A DNA stretch of 64,000 bases from Aphrophora alni (lineage: Eukaryota > Arthropoda > Insecta > Hemiptera > Aphrophoridae): assembly GCA_963513935.1 (NCBI GenBank), contig OY740765.1, forward strand, positions 143,595,618 to 143,659,617, written 5' to 3'. Each line of letters begins with the position of its first letter. The stretch's first letter is position 1. The position numbers were made by a program, and so were the translations under genes. Positions 24,338-36,525 of this stretch are shown here, one piece after another. The notes beneath the pieces were generated by a model. The model made no database searches and was not told where the DNA came from. It was given only the letters and a program-made list of their open reading frames with translations.

Positions 24338-25907
24338 AAATTAAATTCTAGTGTGGTTATCTCTAGATTATAGCGTGGTTAATTTTAAATTCTGGAACTC
24401 TAGTTAATTTTCAAAATTTTGCATTGGAACTATCTAAATTTAAATTCAAAATTTTCTTTGTCAAACAAGGGTCATTTTTATGTTTTGCAGCTTTTTCAAA
24501 TACTGCACAACTGTTGCTGATGAAATTTTTTTTATTTTTTAGTTTAAATATTTAAATCTCTATAAATCTATAGTCTCTTTTTTTATTATTTATTTATTTT
24601 ATAAACACTTACACAAAAACTTCTAAACCAATTTCGATAAAAATTTTTTTTATTATTATTTTGTCTGCTTAAATATTTTTTTTTTTTTTATATATATATA
24701 TATTTACATACACTGCACACTAGTCATTCACTGAATTTGATCCAGACAGCGGGCTCATTCGGGAATCCAAAAAAAATTTAAATAAATAATAAAATCCAAA
24801 AATAGTTAAAAACAAAAAAAAAACAAAAAAAAAATTCAAAAATTTCCTTCAAAATTTTCTCGAGTTTTCTTTCGCTTGTCTGTATCAATTCATACTTACA
24901 CACACACATATATACACAACAACTACACTACATATAATTCTTGAGTCTTTCTCTCGCTCTTTCACTTCATTTTTATTTTTGCATCATCTTAAAAGAAATT
25001 TTTTTTTAAATTACTTGGTTTATTTTTTTTTATCTATTATTATCAGCAACAGTTAAAATGGCAGTGGATTTGCTGCGATTAGTGGACCCGTTAAAGAACA
25101 CGGAGCTTGCTTTTGAATTTTTTTTTGTTTTCGTCATCTTGAAGGAAAATTATTTTTATTTATTTTTTTTTAAATTTTATCATCATGGCAGTGGACTGGT
25201 TGATGCAGATGGTGGCATTTGTTTAATAGTAAATTGAAATATTGAACACCTTTTAATAATATATCTTGTGAGCTAAATTTTCTTTTCCAAATTTATAGGG
25301 GCCCAGTTTTGTATGTAGGACAACATGGTTGGCCTGTTTGTCTATTCTTTAAATTATTCGGTTGTTCGTCTTTTATTATTAGCAGGTCAACATGTTGGTT
25401 CCTTATTTAGTTTGTTTAGGGATGAGAAAACCGGAGTTTGTTTTTTTTGTCATGGGTCACCTTTTATATACATTCATCTTGGCACCATCTCTTTTGCTAC
25501 ACCTTTTTTTTTTACACTTCTTTCTTTTGTACATCTTTTTTTTTTACACTTAGAAATTTTGATGAAATTTTTTTTTTACACCTTTTTGATTAATTTAAAT
25601 TCCTTTTTGGGGCACATGATACATACATAAGACCTTAAGTCAACTACAAGCCCTGCTTTGCGCAGCAGAAAATTTTTTGACTCCCCAACGTTTCATACTG
25701 CTTCTTTGTTTATTTTTCAAATGGATTATTTGTTTAGACCCTTCAAAATTCTTTTTTCTCACGGAAATTGTTAAGAGCCGTGAATAGTTTAAATTTCTCT
25801 TCGTATGGGAGAAGAGGAATTTAAAAATAACGACGCTGAGCATGATCTGACCTAATTGGCTTCAGGAGTTTTTCATTTATTTTTATTTATTTTTATAATT
25901 TAATGTT

Positions 25908-25952
25908 AAGGTCGGCTCAGAGGATACTCCCCCCCGTCTGAGTCCGACCTTT
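25908..25952. other. Stem-loop in internal region
   Basis: AAGGTCGGCTCAGA pairs with TCTGAGTCCGACCTT, a 14-bp stem with one bulged T, around a C-rich loop. It could be a packaging or dimerisation signal, or the ends of a captured fragment. Confidence 0.6.
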
Positions 25953-26379
25953 CCTGCAATGCCATGTGCCATGCACATTCCCTCCCCTGGTCCCCGGAGT
26001 GGTCACCTCCACTTGGTATTCCCGAGGTGCCACTCCACCCCTTTTCCCCACGTACCTTAGAGTACAAAGTCAGTTCATGCACAGCAATGTCGACCTTTGC
26101 GTCACCCTTCAGCTCTTTCTGTCCTGGGCTTATCCCAATCATAGGTGGGAAGAGCTGAGACGCTATAGAAATTTCAAAATTTAATAAGTAAGTGCCAAAG
26201 GAGGCTACACCCTAGAGTGGTGATTATAAAAGCATTATGAAGCGTTGTTTCTATCAGGTGCCCTGTTTTCAAAATTTTCTTGGAGGCCCCTCTGGCCCTT
26301 TGTTACTTTTTTTTTTTCTCAAAATTTTGTGGGAGGCCCTTCTGGCCTCTTCTCTGACTCCACCCTAACTCCGTCTTTC

Positions 26380-26392
26380 GGGGGGGGAGAGC
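26380..26392 (+). other. Polypurine tract
   Basis: GGGGGGGGAGAGC immediately precedes the right LTR, in the expected position for priming of plus-strand synthesis. Confidence 0.85.
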
Positions 26393-28422
26393 TGTAGCAT
26401 TCAAAAACACATTCGTAAATATACATTCAACTTGCTTAGCCTTGACAGATGCTGGCACCTGGCGGCCCTCTCCAAAACCAAGCATCGCCTGACACCTGAA
26501 TACAAAGTACAATTCGCCGGTCAAGCTAGCTTCCCTAATACCCGTCCACAGTCTAGATGTGATAACAACATGGTCTACATTCTGCATTACTCCGTTAACA
26601 AAAGTTCTTTCTTTCTCAAATTTTACAAGTCTTATACTACATCATGCTAATTTACAGTTTGTGCGCTTTAGTTTAAACAATCTCGTTCTAAAATGTAAAA
26701 TAAATCATCATTTTTCTCGGTACAAGCTCACGTGAACTGCGACAGGATTAACCAGGTACTTCAACCTTACAGATTTTGTCATATTATAAATTTTGTTATT
26801 TTTTTAAAATAATTTGTTAAATATCATGTATTCTTTAAAATATGTATTTCATGTTTTATTTAATATTCTATTTTCTTTTGAAACTAAATGATTATAAAAA
26901 ATTTTCTTTTCTTAAAACATCATTTACAAAACCTTGTAAAGGCACATTTTAAGTTTTGAACAATTTTGTGAAATAAGTGCAAACTAAAGTTGAACATTGA
27001 ATGATCAGCATATCTTATTGAACATGTCAAATATAAAACAATTAGAGAAATTTCTTCTAAATCAGAAAATTTCGTTTTATAGACTTTTGAAGAATCTTAC
27101 AAGTCTTATACAAGCTTTCTTTTAAACAAAACTATATATATATAAATAAATTTATAATCATCTAAGAAGCTTTTAATTACAATCTTAACGAATTTCTGTG
27201 ATGCAATTAATTTACTTTAATTTTGACAAATAACCAGATATTTTCTTCAATAAAGAACATTAATGCTACAACATGTCTGATTTTGCACAGACGTTAAAAA
27301 AAACGTGTTTTTTGTTTGCCATAGCTAATATGCTGGTAGAAGAAATAGGAGAAATAGAGAAATTCTTGTCTCACATTGCGCAAACCAGCGAAACATCCTA
27401 ACAAGTTTCGTCCTGTTGGCAAAACACGTTTTTTGTATAACATAACTTCAGATTTTCAAGTGCATAAAAGTGATGTCCCTTTTTACAGCTGACTTTACAG
27501 AACTTTAACTAACTCATATTGTATATGTGCCTAAATTTACTTCCGCAAATATGTGTTCCTTAAAACTATTTTCTAGATGTAGACTTGTGTAATTATTTAT
27601 AAATTATATAACAATTTCTTGGGTGGAGCCTGCATGCAATTTTCGGTCCTAACAACCTCCAAGAGGTTAGTTTCTAAATTAAAATAATTGACGTCAATTA
27701 ACAAAATTTCAAACTTCTAAATTCTTTTCTTTTTTTAAATATATAAATTTATTGGCCAATATAGTTTTTAAGAAATTTTCAAACCAATTATATTATGTAA
27801 CTTTAGTTTAGTGATAAACATCTTAACTATAGATATGATCTTTTTTGAACTTAAAATATCAAGCTCGTTTATATTTTGTTAAATTCTGTAACTGTTTAAA
27901 AAGAAACTATCATCTTATAAACTAAAAAAAGGGGGGGATAAGTTTTTTGAATCTTTTGATTAATTTTTTTTAAAATTATTATACTTTTACATTAAGGGCG
28001 TATAATTCTTTTTTTTTGATTAATTATAATTCTGTGAATTATTAAGCTGTGCTCATTGTTTTTTTTTATTGTTAAATTTTTGTAACTATAAATATATATA
28101 TATACTAAAAGGGGGGATAAATTTTTAGAATCTGTTGATTAATTTTTTTTTTATCTAAATTATTATATGTTACAATTAAGGGCTTATAACTTTTACAATT
28201 TATGATCTTGTTAATCATAAGTTTTTTTTTTTTACTGATGATTTGTGTCAGGATGTCTTTTGTTGTAAATGACAAAGTCTGAACCGTCGAAATTTCTTTC
28301 TGTTTTCAATAAACTTGAGCCTTGTTAATTATTAAACTTGTCTTTGTCTTTTTTTATCTTTCTTTTCAAACATTGTTACCATTTTGGTTCCGCCTTTATT
28401 AAATTTAAGTCCCCTGGTAACA
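26393..28422 (+). repeat. 3' LTR
   Basis: 2,030 bp, nearly identical to 22285-24313. The only difference I found is one extra A before the G run at 27931. It ends ...GGTAACA, followed by the CTAC duplication. Confidence 0.95.
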
Positions 28423-29060
28423 CTACTTCTGCTGTTATCCGTTGTCTTAACTTCAAGAAGTTTTAGAGCATTGTATAAATGCAAACCTTTACATATCCCA
28501 AGCAAGAAACACAGAAGGCGTTAAATCGAGGCTTTGAGGAGGCCAACGCAAAAATGACTGATACAACACAAAAAGTTCATATTTGGTGAATTTCTCTCAT
28601 GCTGTACGACTAGGATTTTCAGTTCCCTAAATAGATACATTGTGCTTGTTGAGTTTTCACTAATATGGAAATTTGACCCATCGCCAAAAATGAGTCGTTT
28701 AAAAAAAATTATCTTCATAATCATTAGAAAACTCAAAACATTTAACTTTGGAGTTATCCCTTAAATTTTGCAATAGTTGAATCTTATATTGGTTTAATTT
28801 AACCCATTTTCTCCAAATGGTATTTGAAGTTCCAAACTCGCCTTAGTCGTAGATATTTGTGGATTACGTAAGTGAGATAGTAGAACGTGTTTAACTTGAT
28901 CTGCAAGCGATGCTGGCAAACCTGTGGTTTTCCTTTTACAAAAACAGCCTGTATTCTTGATTTCTAATACCAGTTGTAGATTAACTTCCTAGTTGGAGTT
29001 ATCAAGTCCTAAAATGACATTGCACGATTGTAACAGATTGAGTTTTTTCAAACTCAAGCA
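28423..29060 (-). pseudogene. Tc1/mariner-like transposase (DDE_3 group), main body, degraded
   Basis: Minus-strand frames with stops and shifts give, in order, a CFCKRKTTGLPASLADQVKH segment (end of helix-turn-helix and linker, near 28930), LRNPQISTTKASLELQIP, then RLIFGDGSNFHISE (first catalytic region, D-G-S in place of the usual D-E-A) near 28690, and VVQHERNSPNMNFLCCISHF near 28600. This is the arrangement of a widespread insect transposase type with 'SDEATFH' and 'EHxRDSPKxNVxC' boxes. The second catalytic region is only weakly traceable. The 3' part continues at 22180-22284 across the LTR insertion. Terminal inverted repeats were not located. Confidence 0.75.
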
Positions 29061-30841
29061 TATAATAACATCAGCTGTCTACCTTGTTGACTACAATCAA
29101 CCGATGGAAATAAAACTTGAAGTCATTGCTAGCCATTGATACCAATATGACGAAATTAAATAATGTATGTCAATTTTTATATACAGTACATATGAAAGTG
29201 TATATTTCTTTTTGTGTACATCATTCCTTCTCAGTATAAATGATAAATATATACAAATTGGTGGTTAAACTAAAATTTAAAATTACGACCTACTAGTTAC
29301 TAACACATTAATAATTACACAGAGTCATTTAAACAGGAAAACATTTAATTGACTTTGCCCTGTGTTGTGGTAAACTTGGGTAACCCTTAACCAAGCAAGG
29401 CTGTTTCGGGGTTTACCGATTTTTAACTTAATTTACTTCTAGGACTAGAAAGATAAACAACGTATCCAGTCCCCTTCTTTATATTATAAATATGTCTACA
29501 CACACACATATAAATATTTTGATTGAGATAACTTTGCAATCTCTACAATATAAAAAAATTAAAAAGTTATTTAATATTAGTATAAAAGTTAATTTTTATT
29601 TCTAAATAGTTGATCAAAAATTGAATTAAATGGTAACATATATTTTTTAATATAGTAATTGATTTAAATTTTAAAATCAAATTTTTAAAAGGACATATAT
29701 CCATATAGACACGTTGAACAGCATTGTTCAAACAAACACAATTTAGACTTTATATCTAACTCCGTTCTTTATATATAGGTGATAAAAATAAACAGATAGA
29801 ACTAACCAAATGAATGAAAACACAATTTTTCACAAAAATCACATTGTACAATATAAATACTAGACGACGTTTAAAGACTTCGGCTTGTACTACCGGTATA
29901 TAATATGATGAACCTCGGTAAGTAACATAATAGCTCCCATTAATTTGTGCAGATCATATTAATCCTTTCAAATTATCTCAACCAATTTTAACCAATCATT
30001 TGTAAAATGTTAATAACTAATTAAAATAATACATTTATTTGTTTCCAATTTTAAATGAATTATAAACAGCTTCAAAAAGGATTTAATTAGACATTTTGGG
30101 GAAAAATTCTTTTACTAATTATTTGGAAATACAAAATAAATAATTAATTCTAATTTTTCTACTTATATAATAGAGGATAGTGATACCAGAGGATAGGACA
30201 CCTCCGAAGATCAAGCGTTTTTTGTGTCCATCCTTTTTTGATTTGGAAAAGGTATGACAATGCCAAGACTTTGTATCTTACAGCAATCTCTTGTTGCATA
30301 AGATTAGTGTTTTCGTGAAAAGTAATGGTAGATTATCTCTGTGTTTCGCCCTATGTACAACTATTTACATGATTACTTCAACTGTGTTGATCAACTGCTG
30401 TTATTATATGTTAAAACCTTAACAAGCAGATTGATTCTTAGTTTATAAAGAGTGTTCCGTTGTACGAATTGCTAGACAAACTATACGTTCATTTGTCAAA
30501 TTCTATTCAATTATTATATTGGCTGAAATTGATACATTTGGAAATAATAAATTAGGATACGTTGTGACCTAGAAAGACTTGTGTAAGATTAAAATGAAAA
30601 AAAAAAAAATCCTGAAAGGTTTTTATTTATTGGACAAATGAAATTTACGATTTTTTAGGATTATTTGTATACTTACTACCATTTGTGTAATATTTTACAC
30701 AAACTAAATCGGCTGTTCAACTTTGTGATGACTTTGAATATAGAAATTAATTCATAACTAAATTAAACATGCAATAAAAGTTGGCAGAACATTTAAAATA
30801 AAATTATTTAACAAGATTTCTTTGCTGTCATCTTATTGTTA
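29061..30841. other. Non-coding, no gene seen
   Basis: AT-rich anonymous DNA. The only simple repeats are short AT and CA tracts near 29500. Confidence 0.55.
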
Positions 30842-31095
30842 AAGTGGAAAATATCTCTCTGTCATCATTATTTTATGAAAAAAATAAAATAACATAAAGA
30901 ATCATATAGCCCTTGAATACTTTAATAGGGTCAAGGTTGGAAGAGAACAAAAGTTTATTAAAATATCTAGATTTTGATGACGAGAGAGAGTCATCTAGCC
31001 TAAGACTAAATGGGAAAAGGTGTAGATACAGCTAGGGTTCATCGGGTTTGTCAAACCAGTACTCACTATGAGTGACCCCCTCTCGTTAGTTGAAT
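30842..31095 (+). repeat. Dispersed repeat family 1 (SINE-like), copy B
   Basis: Landmarks in order: CTCTGTCATCATTATTTTAT, AGCCCTTGAATACTTTAATA, GGGTCAAGG, CCTAAGACTAAATGGGAAAA, GGTGTAGATACAGCTAGGG, CAGTACTCACTATGAGTGAC. Collinear with copies A and C. This is the longest copy in the window. Confidence 0.6.
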
Positions 31096-31610
31096 AAATT
31101 ATGAAAGGTATCCCCGCCAGTCACTATAATAAGCCTAATAATTCTTGATCGTTGAACTGTGTTATGTGTAGGCCTATGTGAGATAAATAAACTGGTAATA
31201 GTTCAAAATAAAAACCACTTCTTTTACAAAATAGGTTATTTACTAATTATATAGATGTAGATGTCATTACACTTGTGATAATAGAAACAAGAATTATTAA
31301 TTCCGATAAAAAAAAGGAAAGGGAAAAAAAAAGAAGAAAAAAAAAGTAACTTTAGAAATCGTTAAATGCGACGTTACAGATAGGCATTTTCTTGGAACAG
31401 CTGTTTCCAATATTAAGTAAAACTTTATATTTAACATGCTGCAATGTGAGTATTACCTTAGTTTATAACTATGTATTGTTATGTATGTTTCCATGGAAAC
31501 CATTTTTTTTAATAGTTGTTGGAATTTTGTATTTTCAATAACAGTAAAAATAATGATTCTGATAATAATTTAGGTTTTTTATGATAACCCTTTAAAGCAC
31601 AAGAATATAA

Positions 31611-31660
<50 letters not shown>

Positions 31661-32609
31661 GATAATCAAAATGACACGGTACACTTAATGGTTACATTAC
31701 AAAAATAAACGTTAGATAGTTCTGGTAAGCAATAATATTAATTCAATATTATATTATTATGAGTAATATTTGTTTATACTTTGTTTCAAAACGCTTGAAG
31801 TGATAAACGTTGCATTTGCTTGAAAAACAACATTCCAACTTTTTTAAAGTATAGCATCGCAATAGAGACATAATTAATCATGTTTAAATAAATCACAATA
31901 ACGGGACTGGTAGTTGCTCTAAAGACTTCAATTATATACTAATCAATAATTGTAATAGACAAATTACAATTATTGTATTAACCTAGAAATAAATTCTATG
32001 AGCTAACCTAAAAATGTATAACTTTCCTTCAATATCGGTAATAAACAAACATAGTAAGCTGTAGGCCTACTATAGCCTATGTGAGTCTCAAATATAATAT
32101 ATTGAAATAACTAGATAGGAGTCATTATAAAAATAAATAGAACTTGGCTACAGTCAAGAGAACTATAAACATTAACTAAATTTCTTTTCATTAATTATCA
32201 AAATCCATGTAAGACTTTGTATAGAGATATATTCAAATTTAATTCTAATTATTACGTCATATTTCCAGCTCATAAGTCAGTACGAGTAGTAGCCCTTCCA
32301 AAGAATTGAAAAATAAATTTTACCTAACTGTTAGTATTAGGATTAGAGTTACAATATTTAGTTATACTTGCTAATGATAATATGCCTATTTGATTTCAGT
32401 TTGTGTTACTTAAACAAACAAGATGGACAAACAAGAAGAGAATAATGAGAGCTAGGCCTTAGGGGAGGCCTACTACAACCCAAACTGAAAAAAAAGGAAG
32501 CGCAGATGAAAAATCATTTATTTATAATGTACTATAAGAAGTAAAATTATGTAAACACAAATATTGCATCGGAATTATGTATATAGTGTTGTACATTATG
32601 TTGGTGTAG
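31096..32609. other. Non-coding, no gene seen
   Basis: Anonymous, with an A-rich purine stretch at 31310-31348 and a TA array. Confidence 0.55.
31614..31657. repeat. (TA)n microsatellite
   Basis: 22 TA units without interruption. Confidence 0.95.
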
Positions 32610-33123
32610 AGTATATTTTATGTATCCACGCATGGCTCGAGTTAATTTCTGATACGGGCTCTGCAGTTTACCATTTCATATTTTCGTCGATCACATTTAT
32701 TCATACACCTCCATTTTTACTATAAATCATTAATTAGACACAGGATTCGCATGAAACCAAGAACTGGTTTCAACATAAAATAATAACATAATAAACTTCA
32801 GCTTTTGTATACAAACGGAATAGTTAAATTTCATCAAAATCAAAATACTCAGACCTGAAATCAACTAAAAAAAAAAGAAAAAATTGTAAAATGACCTGGC
32901 TCTTCATGCAACGCATTAGTCAAAGCCCTCGGAAAAGAAATCTTTGTTTCTTGAATAAATAAAACAAAGTAAGTCCCCGCTCACTTGTAAAAATCTAATT
33001 AATGATTTATAGTAAAAATGGAGGTGTATGAATAAATGTGATCGACGCAAGTATGAAATGGTAAACTGCAGTGTTCGTATGCAGTAATTAACTTGCGCCA
33101 TGGGTTGATACATAAAATATACT
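32610..33123. mobile_element. Inverted-repeat (MITE-like) element, about 514 bp
   Basis: Two arms of about 125 bp (32610-32735 and 32996-33123) are inverted copies: AGTATATTTTATGTATC at the tips, then CTGCAGTTTACCATTTCATA and CATTTATTCATACACCTCCA, ending with a CTATAAATCATTAATTAGA block on the inner side. About 260 bp of unrelated DNA separates them. There is no transposase and no clear target duplication, so the superfamily is undecided. Confidence 0.75.
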
Positions 33124-35895
33124 ACTAATTTACGTAGCTCAATAAAGCTCTTTTGTGGAATTAAATAATTGTTTCATTATTTTCATTAATATGGAATTCC
33201 ATCAAGCACCGACTGTTGTCACATTAAATCTAATTTATAATATTAACATGAATTTTTAATAAGTTTTAGAGCATTATGACTTTACTGGGCACCACATTGG
33301 TTTACCTATTTTAAATTTTTATTCTTTGTTGTCATTTTTTTCATCAGCGCCTTCACCATCCTATCAATATTTCATTTTAAATATAGCTAACTTTTGAATT
33401 TTTGCCACCATATTGGTTTTGCCATTTTAAATTTTGCAATTCTGTTTTCATCACCACACATCTCGACACTCTTATATATATTTTTAAAATATTATTTATT
33501 GTTGGTTTTTCCTACTTTTAAATTTTTAACATATAAAATCAAAGTTTACTTTTTTGTTTCACAAAATTAGAGTGAGATCATACAAATAAGACGGTTGGAG
33601 TTAAACTCTTTCCAAAACACAAAACAAAAAATTTCGTTCCAGTTCAAGACCATATACTTATTTCTTCGTAAAAGCTATTTTATCTAGTTTCACTATACTA
33701 ATTTCTCGTATATGGTAATTAAATTAATGAATGTAAATACGAATGGATTAATTTATTTTGTGTCTAAATAACTAATAAACAAATAATATCCCTAAATAAT
33801 CAACACAGAAGACATTGGATACCCTTACGTAAAAAGACTTGTTTTGGTCCCAGATTAATACTAATTAATTTTATATATTTCACAGATATAGTTCAGGTGT
33901 ATACTTTCTGGAGTTCTTTAGGCCACGTGTAGTGAGTATTGTCTTTAAAAAAAATGGTTTATTACCCAATAGCTCGAAGGTGTTATATAGGCAAAGTTTA
34001 GCTAACTTGCTTCTGATTGGTTGTATACCTTTAATGCGCAGTCTATGTGTTTTTAACTGTACAACTTTTTAGCCAAGAGAAAATACAGGTGGAACACGAC
34101 TTGAGACAGGTGCTATTGGAATAAGAGTTTTTAGTTTTTACTTTCACACAGGTGACAATGACTATGAGAAATTATTTTATACTTTTTAATCCATCAGACA
34201 GGAGCATAAAGTAACTTATAATATCAGTCTCGTTACCTTACGAGATTACAAAAAAAAAACTTTTAACATGAACTAAAAAACAAAAATAATGAATAAATGA
34301 GTTGAAATGTGTTTTGATTCAATTTGTATTTGTAAACAACTAGTATAAAAAAAAATTACATAGTTTTATTAGTTACTAAAAAAAGCTTCTACATTTAATT
34401 TGATTAGTACTTCACAGGCCAAAAAAACAAAACAACAACAATGACAAAAAAACCTCGGAGGCCACTATTAGGTACATTGCAATTATCAGCTATAGGCTGA
34501 TACAATGAATGGTACAAATCCCATCTGAGAATAAAGTAAATAGCCTATAACTCAAAGGCATATAAAGGAACCTAAACACACCAATGTAAACAAACTATTT
34601 TACAAGTAGGCCAACAAACCTAACCTCTATTAGAAGTACCAATAAAGCCTAGTTTAAAATACATAGAAATTCAATAATATTTATAAGTATGAAAGAAACT
34701 GATTTTGGTAAATAATCAGTTGCCTTTAATGTATTAAGACGAATATAAACTAAATAATGTAAATTTAATAGGCTAGCATAACAAACCTGTTGATTATATA
34801 TGTAAATTTAGGCCAAATAATTTAAACAACAACACAATTAACCTAAACAGAATTTATCACAAAGATGTAACAATAACTACTGCACAAGTAGTGATTATAA
34901 ACTCGTATAACATTTATTTATCTAATTAATCATTATTTCACTGTAAACACAAATTGATATTTCCAAACATAAATCAATTCCAATCTTAACAAATCATCGT
35001 AGATATGGGACGTAAACAAACCAGCCATCTTGAATAAATGACGTCATCAGTTAGTGACAACAATCAAGTGTTAAAAATTATTATTATTAAAGTTTAATCG
35101 TATGCGCTGGACTACGATAAAAATATGTTTATTACAATTAAATTATCAGTAAATCACTATTATTTCACGTCAGAGATATTAGTATGTAGTTACTAGAATA
35201 AGCAAATGATAGAACTGTATTTCAGACGACAAAACTCCACAATATGCAATGATATCTTGAACCCAAATTTATTCAATGATTCGAAAAAAATTAACAATAT
35301 TTCAACATTAGATAAATCAGAATAAATAAATAGAAATTGATTTAAAAATCTATCATAATCTTGACCCGAGTCACGTGATTTCAGCTAACCAATTGGAATA
35401 CAAGACAAACATTAAGGGAAAAGGAGCCAAGATTTGAATAGTATGAGATAGATTGTTCCAAACAGAATGATTTTATTAAATCAGGTCCCGTGGATGTGAG
35501 ACTTGAAATTGAGGCTTCCAGTAATATACCAGCACATACTACAGCCTAATGTCTGATTCTACATGACTTGAATATTGCATATACTCTCCTTTAGGGTAAC
35601 GTTAAAAATGTGCTTGTGTAACCGATGTGCGCAGGTATCATAAAAATGGTTAATGCACGTGCGCAGGTCATTGATATATGCCTGCTCATGTATTAACTTG
35701 TTCATTCACTAAAGAGACAACATGTGTACCACATTTCCAGAGGTTGTTCACGCATTCATCGGGCTAGTGCCTACGGACAGATTACCGGAATTTAAAGACT
35801 TGATTGAGTAACTTTATGCGTTTGTAGGGGAACCGGATAATTTTAACTTTATCCGATGTGTATAGTATACTGACTTTGATTCTTTTTTTTTACAG
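33124..35895. other. Non-coding, no gene seen
   Basis: Anonymous AT-rich DNA. 35590-35880 is somewhat richer in GC, with GTGCGCAGGT repeated at 35628 and 35659. It ends in a strong acceptor-like TTTTTTTTTTACAG. Confidence 0.5.
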
Positions 35896-36165
35896 CGTCC
35901 ATGGTGCGTCTTCTTCACCAAATAATGAATGACGGCATCAACACCATTGCACCCAGTGGGACAGCGACTGTTAGAGATACAGGATCCTCACCTCAACGGT
36001 CGGCCACATCTGCAGCTGGACAGAGTGCAAACTCTAATAATACATGCCCTGTCTGTCTGACAGAGAGGTTCGATTACACCCTGAGGTCCTGACTGTGCAC
36101 ACATGGTGGAAACGTGTCCTCTATGTCAGACACAAATAACGGTGCGTGTCGACATTTTTCTGTAA
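35896..36165 (+). pseudogene. RING-finger C-terminal exon, frame-broken
   Basis: After an acceptor-like T-tract and CAG at 35895, an open frame encodes about 60 residues rich in S/T/A and then NNTCPVCLTERFDYTLRS. The last 60-80 bases continue in another frame as DCAHMVETCPLCQTQITVRV and a few residues to a TAA at 36163-36165. The pieces look like a C-terminal RING: CPVC as the first pair, C-x-H, then CPLC as the last pair. The middle part with the usual 'C-G-H...C' spacing is shortened and shifted, so zinc binding is unlikely. RING proteins of this layout are usually E3 ubiquitin ligases. I cannot assign a family or say whether it is host- or element-derived. The upstream exon was not found. 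Confidence 0.55.
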
Positions 36166-36525
36166 AAGAAGCAGAGCACAACTTTTAGCATTATTTATTT
36201 TTTATTATTTTTCAAAATTCCTCTCTTAGATGTCTATCGCCTTGTCGTGGTGAGAGGGCTTTAAACCAATTTGATAGACAGTGCTTGAGCTTTTGTTTTT
36301 TCCCACCAATATTCTTGAGCGCTGGTATAGGATATTGTGTAATAGTTATATAAACAATGTGTAACTGTTATATTTAGTCACGCTTGTTCGAGGAGCCTAG
36401 TCAAGAGGACGGATCTAGGGTAACGTATGATGTAAATGACGTAATATTCATCATTATGCAGTTGTTTTTTTACGTCTAAAACAACCCACTTATTGTAATA
36501 ATTGAATAAACTTACTTTTTTTGTA

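Larger units (their letters stand above)
24314..26392 (+). other. Internal region of LTR element, no gag/pol
   Basis: 2,079 bp with long T-rich runs. The frame at 25325-25630 (101 codons) is hydrophobic because of TTT runs and resembles no Gag. The stretch 25915-26160 is distinctly less AT-rich than its surroundings and has overlapping open frames on both strands. This may be captured or leftover sequence from a parent element. A stem-loop is at 25908-25952. Confidence 0.7.
22285..28422 (+). mobile_element. Non-autonomous LTR retrotransposon with 2-kb LTRs, 6,138 bp
   Basis: Two direct repeats of 2,029 and 2,030 bp begin TGTAGC and end TAACA, are flanked by the 4-bp duplication CTAC (22281-22284 and 28423-28426), and enclose 2,079 bp. 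A primer-binding site follows the left LTR and a G-rich polypurine tract precedes the right one, fixing the + orientation. No gag, protease, reverse transcriptase, RNase H or integrase motif was found between the LTRs, so it must rely on another element's proteins. By eye the LTRs differ only by one A in a homopolymer (23814-23821 versus 27922-27930), which indicates a very recent insertion. It resembles the LARD/TRIM concept but with LTRs as long as its interior. It is inserted in an old Tc1/mariner-like transposase. Confidence 0.93.

Noticed and set aside
25325..25630. Possible Gag in the LTR element
   Set aside because: Hydrophobic Phe/Leu runs come from T-tracts; no Gag-like zinc knuckle or capsid features.
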